Shown here: piece after piece, positions 15,769-24,385 of the stretch | Layout of the letters: the number at the start of each line of letters is the position of its first letter | Position numbering within the stretch: position 1 is the stretch's first letter | Assembly (NCBI GenBank): GCA_023457895.1 | Contig: JAEXAY010000020.1 | Location: forward strand, 1-64,000 | DNA: 64,000 nucleotides | Direction: 5' to 3' | DNA from: Pseudomonadota bacterium | Lineage (GTDB): Bacteria > Pseudomonadota > Alphaproteobacteria > Sphingomonadales > Sphingomonadaceae | The notes under the pieces: model-generated | Database searches by the model: none | Told to the model about the DNA's origin: nothing | The model's input: the letters and a program-made list of their open reading frames with translations, nothing else | Program-made: the position numbers and the translations under genes

Positions 15769-16074
15769 TTATCCTTTCCGCGCCATCGTCTCCAGCGCCT
15801 TCGACACGCTGTCGAGCGATGTGTGCGAGCTGTTCGCCATGAACGAGAGGCGCATCGATTCAGCGGTCAGCTTGGTGATCTCGGACGGCATATCCATGCC
15901 ATTCTCGCCGCTGATCATGTTCGACTGGGTTTCGATCTTGGTCGCCTGATTGTCGAGCGCTTCGCCCCATGCAGCGGCAAAGGCTTCGAACCAGTTGGAG
16001 GAACGCGAGCGGCTGTTATAGCCGGGCGTCGCGGCGAGGCTGGAAAGGCCTGCCATATTGACTGAGTTGGACAT
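15769..16074 (-). CDS. Small type III secreted structural protein, probable needle subunit (SctF-like)
   Basis: A 101-residue protein; AAGGAG lies 7-8 bases before the ATG at 16074 and the earlier in-frame start is not supported. It has no signal peptide and reads as two helices: SNWFEAFAAAWGEALDNQATKIETQSNMI and ITKLTAESMRLSFMANSSHTSLDSVSKALETMA. This two-helix build, the size and the place between sctD and sctI match needle subunits such as YscF. However, the second helix also recalls inner-rod proteins, so it could be a second rod-like or filament protein. The gene symbol is left open for that reason. Confidence 0.55.
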   Translation of the reverse strand: MSNSVNMAGLSSLAATPGYNSRSRSSNWFEAFAAAWGEALDNQATKIETQSNMISGENGMDMPSEITKLTAESMRLSFMANSSHTSLDSVSKALETMARKG

Positions 16075-16117
16075 CTTCACTCCTTCCTTCACGTAAATTC
16101 GTTGATCTGTTGCCGGA

Positions 16118-17281
16118 TCACATCACCAGCGTTTCCATGCGTCCTTCCCGTTCCAGGATAAGCGCCTTGGGTTCGATCCGGACGATCTTGTGCCCGGTGG
16201 GCAAGTCGGCGCCGGGAAACCAGCGCGTCCCATCGGCCGTCACGATGTAACTCGGATCGCCGCTGACGAAGCTGGCCGCGCCATATTGCGTGTTGTTGAA
16301 GAAATATTGGAGATCATTGGGGCCGCGGCCCGGCTCCATTGCGAACTGCACCTGCTTGAGCCGCGGCAGTTCCGTCTTCAGCATCGCGGTCATTGCATTT
16401 TGCTTGTCGACGGGCAGATATTCGCTCGACACGGCAATCACGCCGCGCCGCACCGTCCTGGCATCCGCATCGATATTCTGACCCTTCAGAAGGTCGGCGG
16501 CGGCGAGCGCGAGGGCATCGGTCGTCTCGACCTCCAGTACCGCACCGGGGAACCGCTGGTCGACCAGCCGTTGCAAACCGGCGACCTCGCTATCATTCTT
16601 GAGTAGTCCGCTGATGACGATGTTGTCGCCTGCCGGGTCAGGCTTGACGGTCATTCCGCCAAATCCTGCCGCGGCCATCACGCGCTCGACATTTGCAGGA
16701 TTGTTCACCTGCTGCTCGTGATAATAGCTGACCCCGAACAGCGCCGCGACGAGGAGCACCACCGCGCCGCCAACACCCATCAGCACACCCGCCGAGGGCA
16801 TGAGCGGGAGACGCGAGCGCACCGGGTCAAAGCGGGTGGCAACACGTTCGGAAAGTTCCGCGCGCGGCAGGGGCTCGTCGAGCAACTGCCGTTGTCCAAG
16901 CGCTGTCGCGATCGATTCCGCCTCACGCCAGCGTTGCTCATCGCTCGCTCCCACCGCAAAAGCGAATTCGCCGAGCTTGACCGGCAGATAGGAGGGCAGC
17001 GGCATTTCCTCGCCCGCGACTAGCTGGCGGCCCAGGACCTCGATCGAGCCGGTCAGCATCTTGAGCACGGTAACGTCCGGATTGACGTGCAGTTCGAGTG
17101 CGAGTCCCGCCGTATCCTTGCCGCGCAGGACAACATCATTTTCAAAGCTGTGGCCGACGCGGATATTCTTGCCGGCGTGGAGGCGATGTTCCGCCCCCGC
17201 GAGCCGGTTGTTGAGCACGCGCAGCCGGGTCGCCAACGCAGGAACGGAGGCCGTTTCTGTCATGGTTGCCGTCTCGCTCAC
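16118..17281 (-). CDS. sctD: Type III secretion inner-ring protein SctD
   Basis: A 387-residue bitopic protein. Residues ~20-110 form an FHA-like cytoplasmic domain (AGKNIRVGHSFENDVVLRG); a membrane helix near 175-195 (MGVGGAVVLLVAALFGVSYY) is followed by periplasmic BON/ring-building domains (VNNPANVERVMAAAGFGG, DNIVISGLLKNDSEVAGLQRLVDQRFPG). It connects the SctJ ring with the secretin. The start shares ATGA with the sctC stop; an ATG six codons later is a possible alternative. Confidence 0.88.
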   Translation of the reverse strand: MSETATMTETASVPALATRLRVLNNRLAGAEHRLHAGKNIRVGHSFENDVVLRGKDTAGLALELHVNPDVTVLKMLTGSIEVLGRQLVAGEEMPLPSYLPVKLGEFAFAVGASDEQRWREAESIATALGQRQLLDEPLPRAELSERVATRFDPVRSRLPLMPSAGVLMGVGGAVVLLVAALFGVSYYHEQQVNNPANVERVMAAAGFGGMTVKPDPAGDNIVISGLLKNDSEVAGLQRLVDQRFPGAVLEVETTDALALAAADLLKGQNIDADARTVRRGVIAVSSEYLPVDKQNAMTAMLKTELPRLKQVQFAMEPGRGPNDLQYFFNNTQYGAASFVSGDPSYIVTADGTRWFPGADLPTGHKIVRIEPKALILEREGRMETLVM

Positions 17282-19098
17282 CCCCGGCCCCGCCGATTTT
17301 TCCGGGTCGAGACCGGTTCCGTCACCGGTTGCGCCTGCGGCATGGCAGGCGGCATCGCTCGGGCCGGTACCGGCATTCCGCCGGGCGCGCGCACGCGTGG
17401 AATGATCATCACCGCGCGTTCCATCGTGCCGATGCCCTTGCGCCGCTTCTTGAACGCATTGCCGAAGATGGGAATATCCCCAAGCAAGGGCGTCTTCGAC
17501 TTCTTGTCATATTCGAAATTGATCGTGCGGCCGGCGAGGATCACCGCCTGGCCATGCGGCACCACGTTAGACTGGGTGAAGCTCGGACCCTTGATCGACG
17601 GAATGCCATCCACCGTCTGGTTGGTCAGCGTGGTATCCTTGAAGTTGATGTCCATGCGCACCCGGAGCTGATCCCGCTCGTTGACGATCGCAGGCTTGAT
17701 TCGCACCGACAGACCATAGCTCAGCGTCCGGAGGTCGGTATTATATTCGCCCTGAAGCTTGGCATATTGCTGGCCGCCTTCATTATATTCGGTCGGCTCG
17801 TTATTGGTAGCCGAAATGAACTGGCGATCGGTGACGCGGAGCGTTCCCTGCTCCTGCAGTGCCTTGATCTGGGCACTGATGACGTCGCCATTCCCCCATA
17901 CATAGCTGCCCGATATATCCGAAGGGCCGCGATCGCGTCCGCCGAACAGCAGTTTCAGGCCGCCAAAACCGAGGCTCCAGTCCACACCCAGGTCGGTCAT
18001 GTCGTCACGGTTATAGACGATCGAGACGACCTCCATCTCGATCACCGGCTGCTCACGGTCCAGTTGGGCGATCAGCGCGGTGTAATTGTTCATTTCATTC
18101 GGCAGATCCTTGACGATCACCGTGTTGTTGGCGACGTCGGCCATGACTGAGGGGCCCGAAAGCTCGCGGCGGCTCGGCTCGCGCCGGTCTTCATAGGGTC
18201 CTTCATCATAATAACGGTCCCGCGGATCACGGCGCGAATAATAATAATCATCCTCGCGATTATACTGGTTGGCGCTGTTGGTGCTGATCCCGCTGTTGAT
18301 CCCCATATGCTCCATCAGCAGGCTGGCAACGCCCGGGATGCGCATAATACGTCCCTGCATGTCGATCTGCTTGTCGGCGGCGTCGCGATAGCGCAGCTGA
18401 TAGACGCGCGTTTCATAGCGCCGGCCCGGTCCGGCCCGGAGCTGGGTCTGATAGGAAACATCGCTCGGGTTGAACTTGTAGAAGTCTGAACCGGAAAACA
18501 TCGGCGAGGCAATCGCCGGCGGCCGCACGGGTGGCACGATAGGCGTCGGCGTTGCGATCATGCCGGAATCCGCGTTCCCCTTGGGTGCCTTCGCGGCCGA
18601 AGGCAACGGCCGCATGCGCCCGGCAAGCCGGTCGACCTGCGTCAGGAAATCCGGAACGCCGGTCGCAAGTACCGCGCTGCCGCTTGCGCTGACCTTGTTG
18701 TTATTGTCCGCGAGCCCGAGCTTGCGCGCTTCCCTGACAACCTCCTGCGGGGCGTCGGTCTGGATCGTCCGGGTCGAAATCTCGTTGGCCGAATTCACCC
18801 GCACCACGGCGCCATCATAATAGGCAACGAGATTATAGGCGCGCGAGATATTGGCCCAGATTTCCTGTGGCGTACCAACAAACATGCCTTGCGCCTGCCC
18901 GGCAACGGCGCTGCTCACCTTCACGCGCAGGCCAGCCTGGCTGAACACGTCGGTAATCACGTCGGAAATCTTCTGCCCGCGCGCGTTAATGCTGATGACC
19001 TTGTTCGGGAATGGCGGCTGGGCGGCACCGGCCGGTTGCGCAATCGCCAGGCAAAGCAGCGACGATAAAATGAAGGTGGAGGGATTCTTCAGAAACAT
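17278..19098 (-). CDS. sctC: Type III secretion outer-membrane secretin SctC
   Basis: A 606-residue protein with a Sec signal peptide cut near AQPAGAA. Periplasmic N0/N1 domains follow (VISINARGQKISDVITDVFSQAGLRVKV; APQEVVREARKLGL). The C-terminal secretin domain (~330-560) has VADVANNTVIVKDLP, PVIEMEVVSIVYNRDD and VVPHGQAVILAGRTI, ending in LGDIPIFGNAFKK. It forms the outer-membrane gate of the injectisome, and its presence rules out a flagellar system. A Tyr/Arg/Asp-rich insert (~295-325, YYYSRRDPRDRYYDEGPYEDRREP) is unusual. The start overlaps the sctV stop by one base (TAATG). Confidence 0.95.
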   Translation of the reverse strand: MFLKNPSTFILSSLLCLAIAQPAGAAQPPFPNKVISINARGQKISDVITDVFSQAGLRVKVSSAVAGQAQGMFVGTPQEIWANISRAYNLVAYYDGAVVRVNSANEISTRTIQTDAPQEVVREARKLGLADNNNKVSASGSAVLATGVPDFLTQVDRLAGRMRPLPSAAKAPKGNADSGMIATPTPIVPPVRPPAIASPMFSGSDFYKFNPSDVSYQTQLRAGPGRRYETRVYQLRYRDAADKQIDMQGRIMRIPGVASLLMEHMGINSGISTNSANQYNREDDYYYSRRDPRDRYYDEGPYEDRREPSRRELSGPSVMADVANNTVIVKDLPNEMNNYTALIAQLDREQPVIEMEVVSIVYNRDDMTDLGVDWSLGFGGLKLLFGGRDRGPSDISGSYVWGNGDVISAQIKALQEQGTLRVTDRQFISATNNEPTEYNEGGQQYAKLQGEYNTDLRTLSYGLSVRIKPAIVNERDQLRVRMDINFKDTTLTNQTVDGIPSIKGPSFTQSNVVPHGQAVILAGRTINFEYDKKSKTPLLGDIPIFGNAFKKRRKGIGTMERAVMIIPRVRAPGGMPVPARAMPPAMPQAQPVTEPVSTRKNRRGRG

Positions 19099-21059
19099 TA
19101 TTCGGCTGCCTCGGCTAAGTCGGGTTGCTGGCCGAGCAGTTCAGGTGCCCGGTTCACTTCGCCCACCACATCCAGAGGAATGGCAGGGTTCAACTCATTG
19201 AAGGAGATAACGGGCACGTCGAACAGGTCGGCGGCCGTTACCAGACGAAGGGGACGGCGCAGATCCTGGGCCGTCAGTATCGCACGCGCGCCCGTTGCCT
19301 CCACCTGCTCCGTCAGGAGCAGAATCAAGGCGCGCATTTGATAGGGATCGATCGCCAGACGGGCCTGTCCGTCGATCATGGTCACGGTGTTGCGGATCGC
19401 TTCCTCAACGGCATTGCCCACCATGAGGACGGGCAGGCGGCCATTGACGCACAGCGGCGCTATGATGTTGCGGCGGAGCGCGACACGGACGCGTTCGGCG
19501 ATGATGCGCGGATCGCGCTCCATCTGTCCCGCATCGGCAATCGCTTCGACGGCATCACGCAGATTGCGCAGCGGTACCTGCTCTTCCGCAAGCAGCCGCA
19601 GGATTTCCGCGATGGTCGAGGTCGGTACCGCGCGCACCGCTTCCTTGACCACTTCGGGATAATCCTCGCCGAGCCAGTTGAGCAGGTCGGTCACCTCCTG
19701 AAGCCCGAGGAACATCGGCAGGTTGCGGCGGAGCAGTTCCCCGGCGATCAACGGCAGCTGTGCAACAAACAGGTGCGGCTCCATTTCGCCGGCGCCGAGC
19801 GGCGCGTCATAGGCATAGAGCGCCCAGCCATTGGCAGCGATATCGGCATCGAACAGGACGCGGACCTTGGGCAGGCCAACACCGCTCTTGTCCTGAAGCG
19901 CCTGAGTACGCTGCTGCACGGCACGAGTCAGTTCGGCCAGTTCGTCGGCCGAGAAGGCTCCTTCCGCCAGACGCAGTTGCAGCGGATCGACCGATTGCAG
20001 CGCGGAGGTCTCCAGCATGATGTCCTTGGGCGCCTCAACCGCCTGACCGCGCATCACGCTGAACCGCTGACGGATCGCCGCGCCCCATTCCGGATGCGTG
20101 ATGACACCGCCGCCCAGCAGCATCAGCGCCAGGCCAAAGAACACCATCATCGGGAAACCGGGAATGAGTCCCATCAGCACGGCCATACCGCCCGCAATCA
20201 TCATGACGTGCGGTTTGCCGGCAAGCTGACGCGCAATCGCCGGCGCCAGTTCGCGCTCATTTTCCTCGTCCGTGGTACGGGTAACGAGCAGGCCCGCGGC
20301 CATCGCACAGAACAGCGCCGGGATTTGCGCGACGAGGCCATCGCCGATCGAAAGGATCGAATAGGTTTCCATCGCCTCGCTGGCGGTCATGTTGTGGCTC
20401 ATCATGCCGATGGCGAAACCGCCAAGCAGGTTGATGATGACGATAACGATCGACGCGATGGCATCGCCTTTCACAAACTTCATAGCCCCGTCGAGGCTGC
20501 CGTAGAGGCGGCTTTCCATTTCGACCTGGCGGCGCTTGAGCTTGGCATCATCCTTGGTGATGAGTCCGGAACGCAGGTCGCTGTCGATCGAGAGCTGCTT
20601 GCCCGGCATGGCGTCAAGGCTGAAGCGCGCGGCGACTTCCGCGACGCGCTCTGCGCCCTTGGCGATGACGATGAACTGCACGACGGTGATGATGAGGAAC
20701 ATCACGAGGCCGACGACAAGCTGTCCGCCCGCCACCATTTCGCCGAACTGCTGGATGATTTCACCGCCGTTGGCCTCACCCAGGATCATGCGCGTCGTCG
20801 CGATGCTGATTGCCAGCCGGAACAGCGTGGTGATCAGCAGGACACTCGGAAAGGTCGAGAAATCGAGCGGCTTCTCAATATAGAGCACGCTGAGCAGGAG
20901 CAGGATACCGACGGTCATGTTGACCGCGATCAGCACGTCGAGCACGATCGTCGGAAGCGGCAGTATGATCAGCCCGATGACGGACACCACCACGCCGACC
21001 AGCGCGACGAACGAGAACTGGATATTCCTTGGCAGGAAACGCGAGAGCGACGCGATCAT
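19098..21059 (-). CDS. sctV: Type III secretion export gate SctV
   Basis: A 653-residue protein of the FHIPEP family (FlhA/HrcV/YscV). The first ~320 residues hold about eight membrane helices with the conserved LFRLAISIATTRMIL and the cytoplasmic loop following VVQFIVIAKGAERVAEVAARFSLDAMPGKQ. The C-terminal ~300 residues form the cytoplasmic ring that binds cargo-chaperone complexes. The gene starts one base after the lytic transglycosylase stop and overlaps sctC. Confidence 0.96.
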   Translation of the reverse strand: MIASLSRFLPRNIQFSFVALVGVVVSVIGLIILPLPTIVLDVLIAVNMTVGILLLLSVLYIEKPLDFSTFPSVLLITTLFRLAISIATTRMILGEANGGEIIQQFGEMVAGGQLVVGLVMFLIITVVQFIVIAKGAERVAEVAARFSLDAMPGKQLSIDSDLRSGLITKDDAKLKRRQVEMESRLYGSLDGAMKFVKGDAIASIVIVIINLLGGFAIGMMSHNMTASEAMETYSILSIGDGLVAQIPALFCAMAAGLLVTRTTDEENERELAPAIARQLAGKPHVMMIAGGMAVLMGLIPGFPMMVFFGLALMLLGGGVITHPEWGAAIRQRFSVMRGQAVEAPKDIMLETSALQSVDPLQLRLAEGAFSADELAELTRAVQQRTQALQDKSGVGLPKVRVLFDADIAANGWALYAYDAPLGAGEMEPHLFVAQLPLIAGELLRRNLPMFLGLQEVTDLLNWLGEDYPEVVKEAVRAVPTSTIAEILRLLAEEQVPLRNLRDAVEAIADAGQMERDPRIIAERVRVALRRNIIAPLCVNGRLPVLMVGNAVEEAIRNTVTMIDGQARLAIDPYQMRALILLLTEQVEATGARAILTAQDLRRPLRLVTAADLFDVPVISFNELNPAIPLDVVGEVNRAPELLGQQPDLAEAAE

Positions 21060-21060
21060 G

Positions 21061-22131
21061 TCAGAATCCCGTCGGTGTCATCCCGTTTTCAGTGGCCAGC
21101 TTCTTGTAGTGGCCCTGCACCTTGACGACATAATCGCGGGTTTCGCGGTAGGGCGGAACCTTGTTGCCATATTTGGCAACCGCCCCCGGCCCCGCATTAT
21201 AGGCGGCAAGCACAAGATCAAAGCGGCCATCGAACTTGGTCCACAGCTGGCGCAGCAGCTTTGCCCCCGCATCGATGTTGGTATGCGGGTCGAACAGGTG
21301 GCCGCTGTTGCGCACACCAAGGGCATTACCGGTACCGGGCATGATCTGCATCAGGCCGCGCGCACCGGCATGGCTTTGCGCATTCTGCTTGTAGCGCGAT
21401 TCCTGGAAGATGACCGCATGCAGCATGAGCGGGTCGACGCCATGACGGCGCGCCGCCTGCTCGATCATGTCATCATAGCGGCTGGCATAACTGCGGGGAC
21501 GCAACGCGAGAATCATGTCCTCGCTCGGTTGGGCGCCTGCAGAGGCGGCGGCTGGCACGCCCTGCGCGGCGGCGACAGCGCCCGATGATGCGATCGTCAT
21601 GCCGCTACCGCCAGCGGCCGGTGCTGTGACCGGGAGCGGCGCATAGATAAGTGCGTTGGGGACTCCATAAGGCGTCGCGCCATAATAGCTTTCTGCGGGC
21701 TGCTCGGGCGGAATGATCCGGGTGTAGCGGACGCCCGCCTGCTCGGCCTGCTCCATCACGACGGGGTGCATATCCTTTTTGCCGCCAGCCACCGCATATT
21801 CGCCGCGATTGCGCGAGGCATCATAGGCGCCGCCCGCATCCGCCACCAGACCCCCGTCATCGTCCGAACTGATGGTGACCGAACCCTGAAATGGAGCACT
21901 ATCGGGCGTGGCCGGAGCCTCGACGACCTGGCCCGCACATTGGGTCAGCGTCGAAAACCGTTTGGTGATCTCCGAACTCGCCACCAGAATCGCGCTATCG
22001 ACCGGACAGGGCGCCAGTTCCGGCTGCTTGTTCCGATCACGCGCCACCGCGGCAACCGGAATGGACGCTACAATGAAAGCTGACAGCAGACCTAATGAGT
22101 TGACGGTCCGCGAGAGGTATAATCCACGCAT
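21061..22131 (-). CDS. Lytic transglycosylase of the type III operon
   Basis: A 356-residue periplasmic enzyme with a Sec signal peptide (LGLLSAFIVASIPVAAVARD). The C-terminal ~150 residues are an SLT domain: catalytic Glu in HAVIFQESRYKQNAQS, then GARGLMQIMPGTG and AAYNAGPGAV. It cleaves peptidoglycan to 1,6-anhydro products. The middle region (~30-200) is low-complexity and poorly conserved. As first gene of the minus-strand secretion operon, it most likely opens the cell wall for needle-complex assembly, the role of IpgF/VirB1-type enzymes. Confidence 0.9.
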   Translation of the reverse strand: MRGLYLSRTVNSLGLLSAFIVASIPVAAVARDRNKQPELAPCPVDSAILVASSEITKRFSTLTQCAGQVVEAPATPDSAPFQGSVTISSDDDGGLVADAGGAYDASRNRGEYAVAGGKKDMHPVVMEQAEQAGVRYTRIIPPEQPAESYYGATPYGVPNALIYAPLPVTAPAAGGSGMTIASSGAVAAAQGVPAAASAGAQPSEDMILALRPRSYASRYDDMIEQAARRHGVDPLMLHAVIFQESRYKQNAQSHAGARGLMQIMPGTGNALGVRNSGHLFDPHTNIDAGAKLLRQLWTKFDGRFDLVLAAYNAGPGAVAKYGNKVPPYRETRDYVVKVQGHYKKLATENGMTPTGF

Positions 22132-22788
22132 CTCTCACCCCTTTTTGGCGCCGAGGCGGCCATAAGAACGAAGCTGGTGGATCCCACAGCAAGAGGCCCG
22201 TACCAGCCCCCGCTTGTAAAAACGGATTTACCGAGTCGTCCCCATTTGTTCAACCCGGAAAATCGGTCACGCAGTGTGATTTTACGCCGCGATTTGGATT
22301 AATACATTTCAATGACAAATTGACGTTAAATATCGGAAATTGTATCATTTACGGCGACTATTATATTCGCTGCCTACGCGCTGTTTTTTCATTGAACTCG
22401 CGTATTCCGATAGTCGTTGTAAAGATCATCAGCCCGTTAAAAATGTACCTCTTATTACAACTAAAGTCTTAGCTGCGGCACAGATATGTTTCGATTACGT
22501 ACCCGAGGCTAGTAAACGGCATTGACACCATTGGCCTGTCTGTGGAGTTATGCGCCGTCGGCTGAAGAGTCGGCCCGCCGGATCCCTGGGCCAAGTCGAA
22601 AGCCGGAAAACTTTGTGACGAGCGGGACGTGCCATCCAGCCGTCGCAGACAATATATCTGGGCTGCCGCCCGGCCGGCAATTGCTGGAACAGGGAAGATA
22701 TATTGGTTTGAGGCCGGTTGCGCGGAGGGGGCTCCGTCGCGGACCGGTTTTTTGACGCTTCAAAGGTTCGCACAAGGCAGCACCGCGC
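22132..22788. other. Divergent intergenic region between the two secretion operons
   Basis: A 657-bp gap between oppositely directed operons, clearly richer in A and T than its flanks (for example 22300-22380). It must hold both promoters and possibly long leaders. No copy of the 19-bp palindrome is seen here, and the small open frames inside lack ribosome sites and codon bias. A nested dyad lies at 22650-22705. Confidence 0.6.
22650..22705. repeat. Nested inverted repeat upstream of sctU
   Basis: CAATATATCT (22650-22659) is perfectly inverted as AGATATATTG (22696-22705). Between them lies a second dyad around GCAATTGC (22677-22684). The structure ends 83 bp before the sctU start, so it can act as paired operator half-sites or as a leader RNA fold. 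Confidence 0.5.
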
Positions 22789-23961
22789 ATGGCACAAAAA
22801 AATGATGGCGGCGACAAGACAGAATTACCGACTCCGAAGCGGCTTCAGGATGCGCGCAAGAAGGGCGATGTCGCCAAATCCAAGGATGTCAGCGCCGCCG
22901 GGGTCACCTTGTTGTGGCTTCTCCTGTTTGCGCTTGCCGGCGGCTATGGTGCAAAACTGATTGCTGACCTCGCCGAACAGACGCTGACCGCCGCGACCAC
23001 GATGCCGTTCCAGCAGGCGCTGAGCCAGATCGGCGGCGGGACGTTGCGCGTGCTCCTGATACTCGCCGCTATGACGCTGATTCCGGTCGCGGTGGTCGGC
23101 ACCTTGATCGAGGGTCTCCAGATCGGCCCGATCGCGACCACCGAAAAACTCAAACCCAGTCTCGACAAGATGAATCCTATCGAGGGGCTGAAACGCATGT
23201 TTGGCAAGGACGGGCTGGTCGAAATGGTGAAGACGCTGGCCAAGGCCGCAATCGTCATCTTCATCACCTATCTGATGATCCGGACTGTCCTCCCCGAACT
23301 GGGCGGCATGCTGGTGATGTCGGACTGGACCCCGGACAGCGGCGCCGGTGCGATCGTCGCGCAGCAGGCGCTCGGGCTCACCTATAGCCTGACGCTCAAG
23401 ATCCTCGGCTGGACCGTGCTCGCCTTTATCGGGGTCGCGATCCTCGACCGGGTCTGGACCAAACACAGCTTCATCAAGAAGATGATGATGAGCATGCGCG
23501 ACATCAAGCAGGAACATAAGAACGACGAGGGCGATCCGCACATCAAGCAGCACCGGCGCCAGATGCACCAGGAATGGGCAAACAGCAGCGCGGTCGGCTC
23601 GGCGGGTGGCGCTGCGGCGCTTCTCGTCAATCCGACCCACCTCGCCATCGCGATCGACTATGACAAGGAAAGCTGCCCGGTTCCGGTCATCGCGGCGAAG
23701 GGCGAAGGCAATCTCGCCGCCGCGATGCGAGCGGCGGCCGAAGACAACAAGGTGCCGATCATCCGGCATGTCGCCACGGCACGCAAATTATGGGCGCGCG
23801 GCGAGATCGGGGAAATCGTTCCCGAAGACATGTTTGATGCCGTCGCCGAAGTGATCCTTTGGGCCAAGCGTGCGCGCGAAGGACAGGCGCCGATGACGGT
23901 CGAACTGGGCGATGAGGCGCAACGGTCCGCCACCACCACAGCGGATGAGCCGGCGTCGTGA
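22789..23961 (+). CDS. sctU: Type III secretion switch protein SctU (autocleaving)
   Basis: A 390-residue protein of the FlhB/YscU family. Four membrane helices lie between ~30 and 225; the cytoplasmic part carries the autocleavage site N281-P-T-H284 (LLVNPTHLAIAIDYD), where cleavage after Asn switches cargo class. The N-terminal TPKRLQDARKKGDVAKSKDV is the typical family start. First gene of the plus-strand operon, it is divergent from the sctV operon, whereas sctU usually follows sctT. Confidence 0.95.
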   Translation: MAQKNDGGDKTELPTPKRLQDARKKGDVAKSKDVSAAGVTLLWLLLFALAGGYGAKLIADLAEQTLTAATTMPFQQALSQIGGGTLRVLLILAAMTLIPVAVVGTLIEGLQIGPIATTEKLKPSLDKMNPIEGLKRMFGKDGLVEMVKTLAKAAIVIFITYLMIRTVLPELGGMLVMSDWTPDSGAGAIVAQQALGLTYSLTLKILGWTVLAFIGVAILDRVWTKHSFIKKMMMSMRDIKQEHKNDEGDPHIKQHRRQMHQEWANSSAVGSAGGAAALLVNPTHLAIAIDYDKESCPVPVIAAKGEGNLAAAMRAAAEDNKVPIIRHVATARKLWARGEIGEIVPEDMFDAVAEVILWAKRAREGQAPMTVELGDEAQRSATTTADEPAS

Positions 23962-24019
23962 CAGAAACCGGTGGCGGGTCCATACTATTGAAAAACAACC
24001 ACAGACAAATGGGGTTTGA

Positions 24020-24385
24020 ATGGGAATAGGCACTTTATTCTCGTCGCTTCTGGCGATTGTCCTGTCGATGATACTGGTTATCGGCCTGGCCTGGGGTACT
24101 ATCTGGGTGCTGCGCAAATGGCAGGACCGCACCATGGGGGTCGATCCCGACAACAGTTCGGGCGACCGTTCGCTGCGTTTCATCCGCGCGCTCCCGCTCG
24201 GCCAGCGCGAACGTGTGGTACTGATCGAAGTCGGCGATGAAACCATGCTGCTCGGCGTAGGAACGGGCGCAATCACCTTGCTGTCGCGCTGGGATCGTGA
24301 CAGAAAAGCGCTTCCCGTCCCGCCGCAGCCCTCCGTCCCCGAAACACTCGGCAATTCGCCAGCAGGAGTGCGGCCGTGGCCCTGA
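24020..24385 (+). CDS. FliO-like protein in a non-flagellar type III operon
   Basis: A 121-residue protein. One membrane helix (~8-30, SLLAIVLSMILVIGLAWGTIWVLRK) precedes a small domain with LRFIRALPLGQRERVVLIEVGDETMLLGVGTGAITLL, which is the FliO pattern of LGxRERVVLxEVGDxxLLLGV. FliO helps FliP assemble in flagellar export gates and is normally absent from injectisomes. Here it lies between sctU and sctQ and four genes' worth of gate components, so it probably aids SctR assembly. It overlaps the sctQ start by 10 bp. Confidence 0.8.
   Translation: MGIGTLFSSLLAIVLSMILVIGLAWGTIWVLRKWQDRTMGVDPDNSSGDRSLRFIRALPLGQRERVVLIEVGDETMLLGVGTGAITLLSRWDRDRKALPVPPQPSVPETLGNSPAGVRPWP

Noticed and set aside
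19125..21125. 666-codon plus-strand open frame
   Set aside because: Antisense shadow of sctV, rich in His, Arg and Asp, with no family likeness; a high-GC artefact.
22340..22525. Small plus-strand open frame in the AT-rich gap
   Set aside because: No ribosome site, no family, unusual codon use; more likely leader or promoter DNA.
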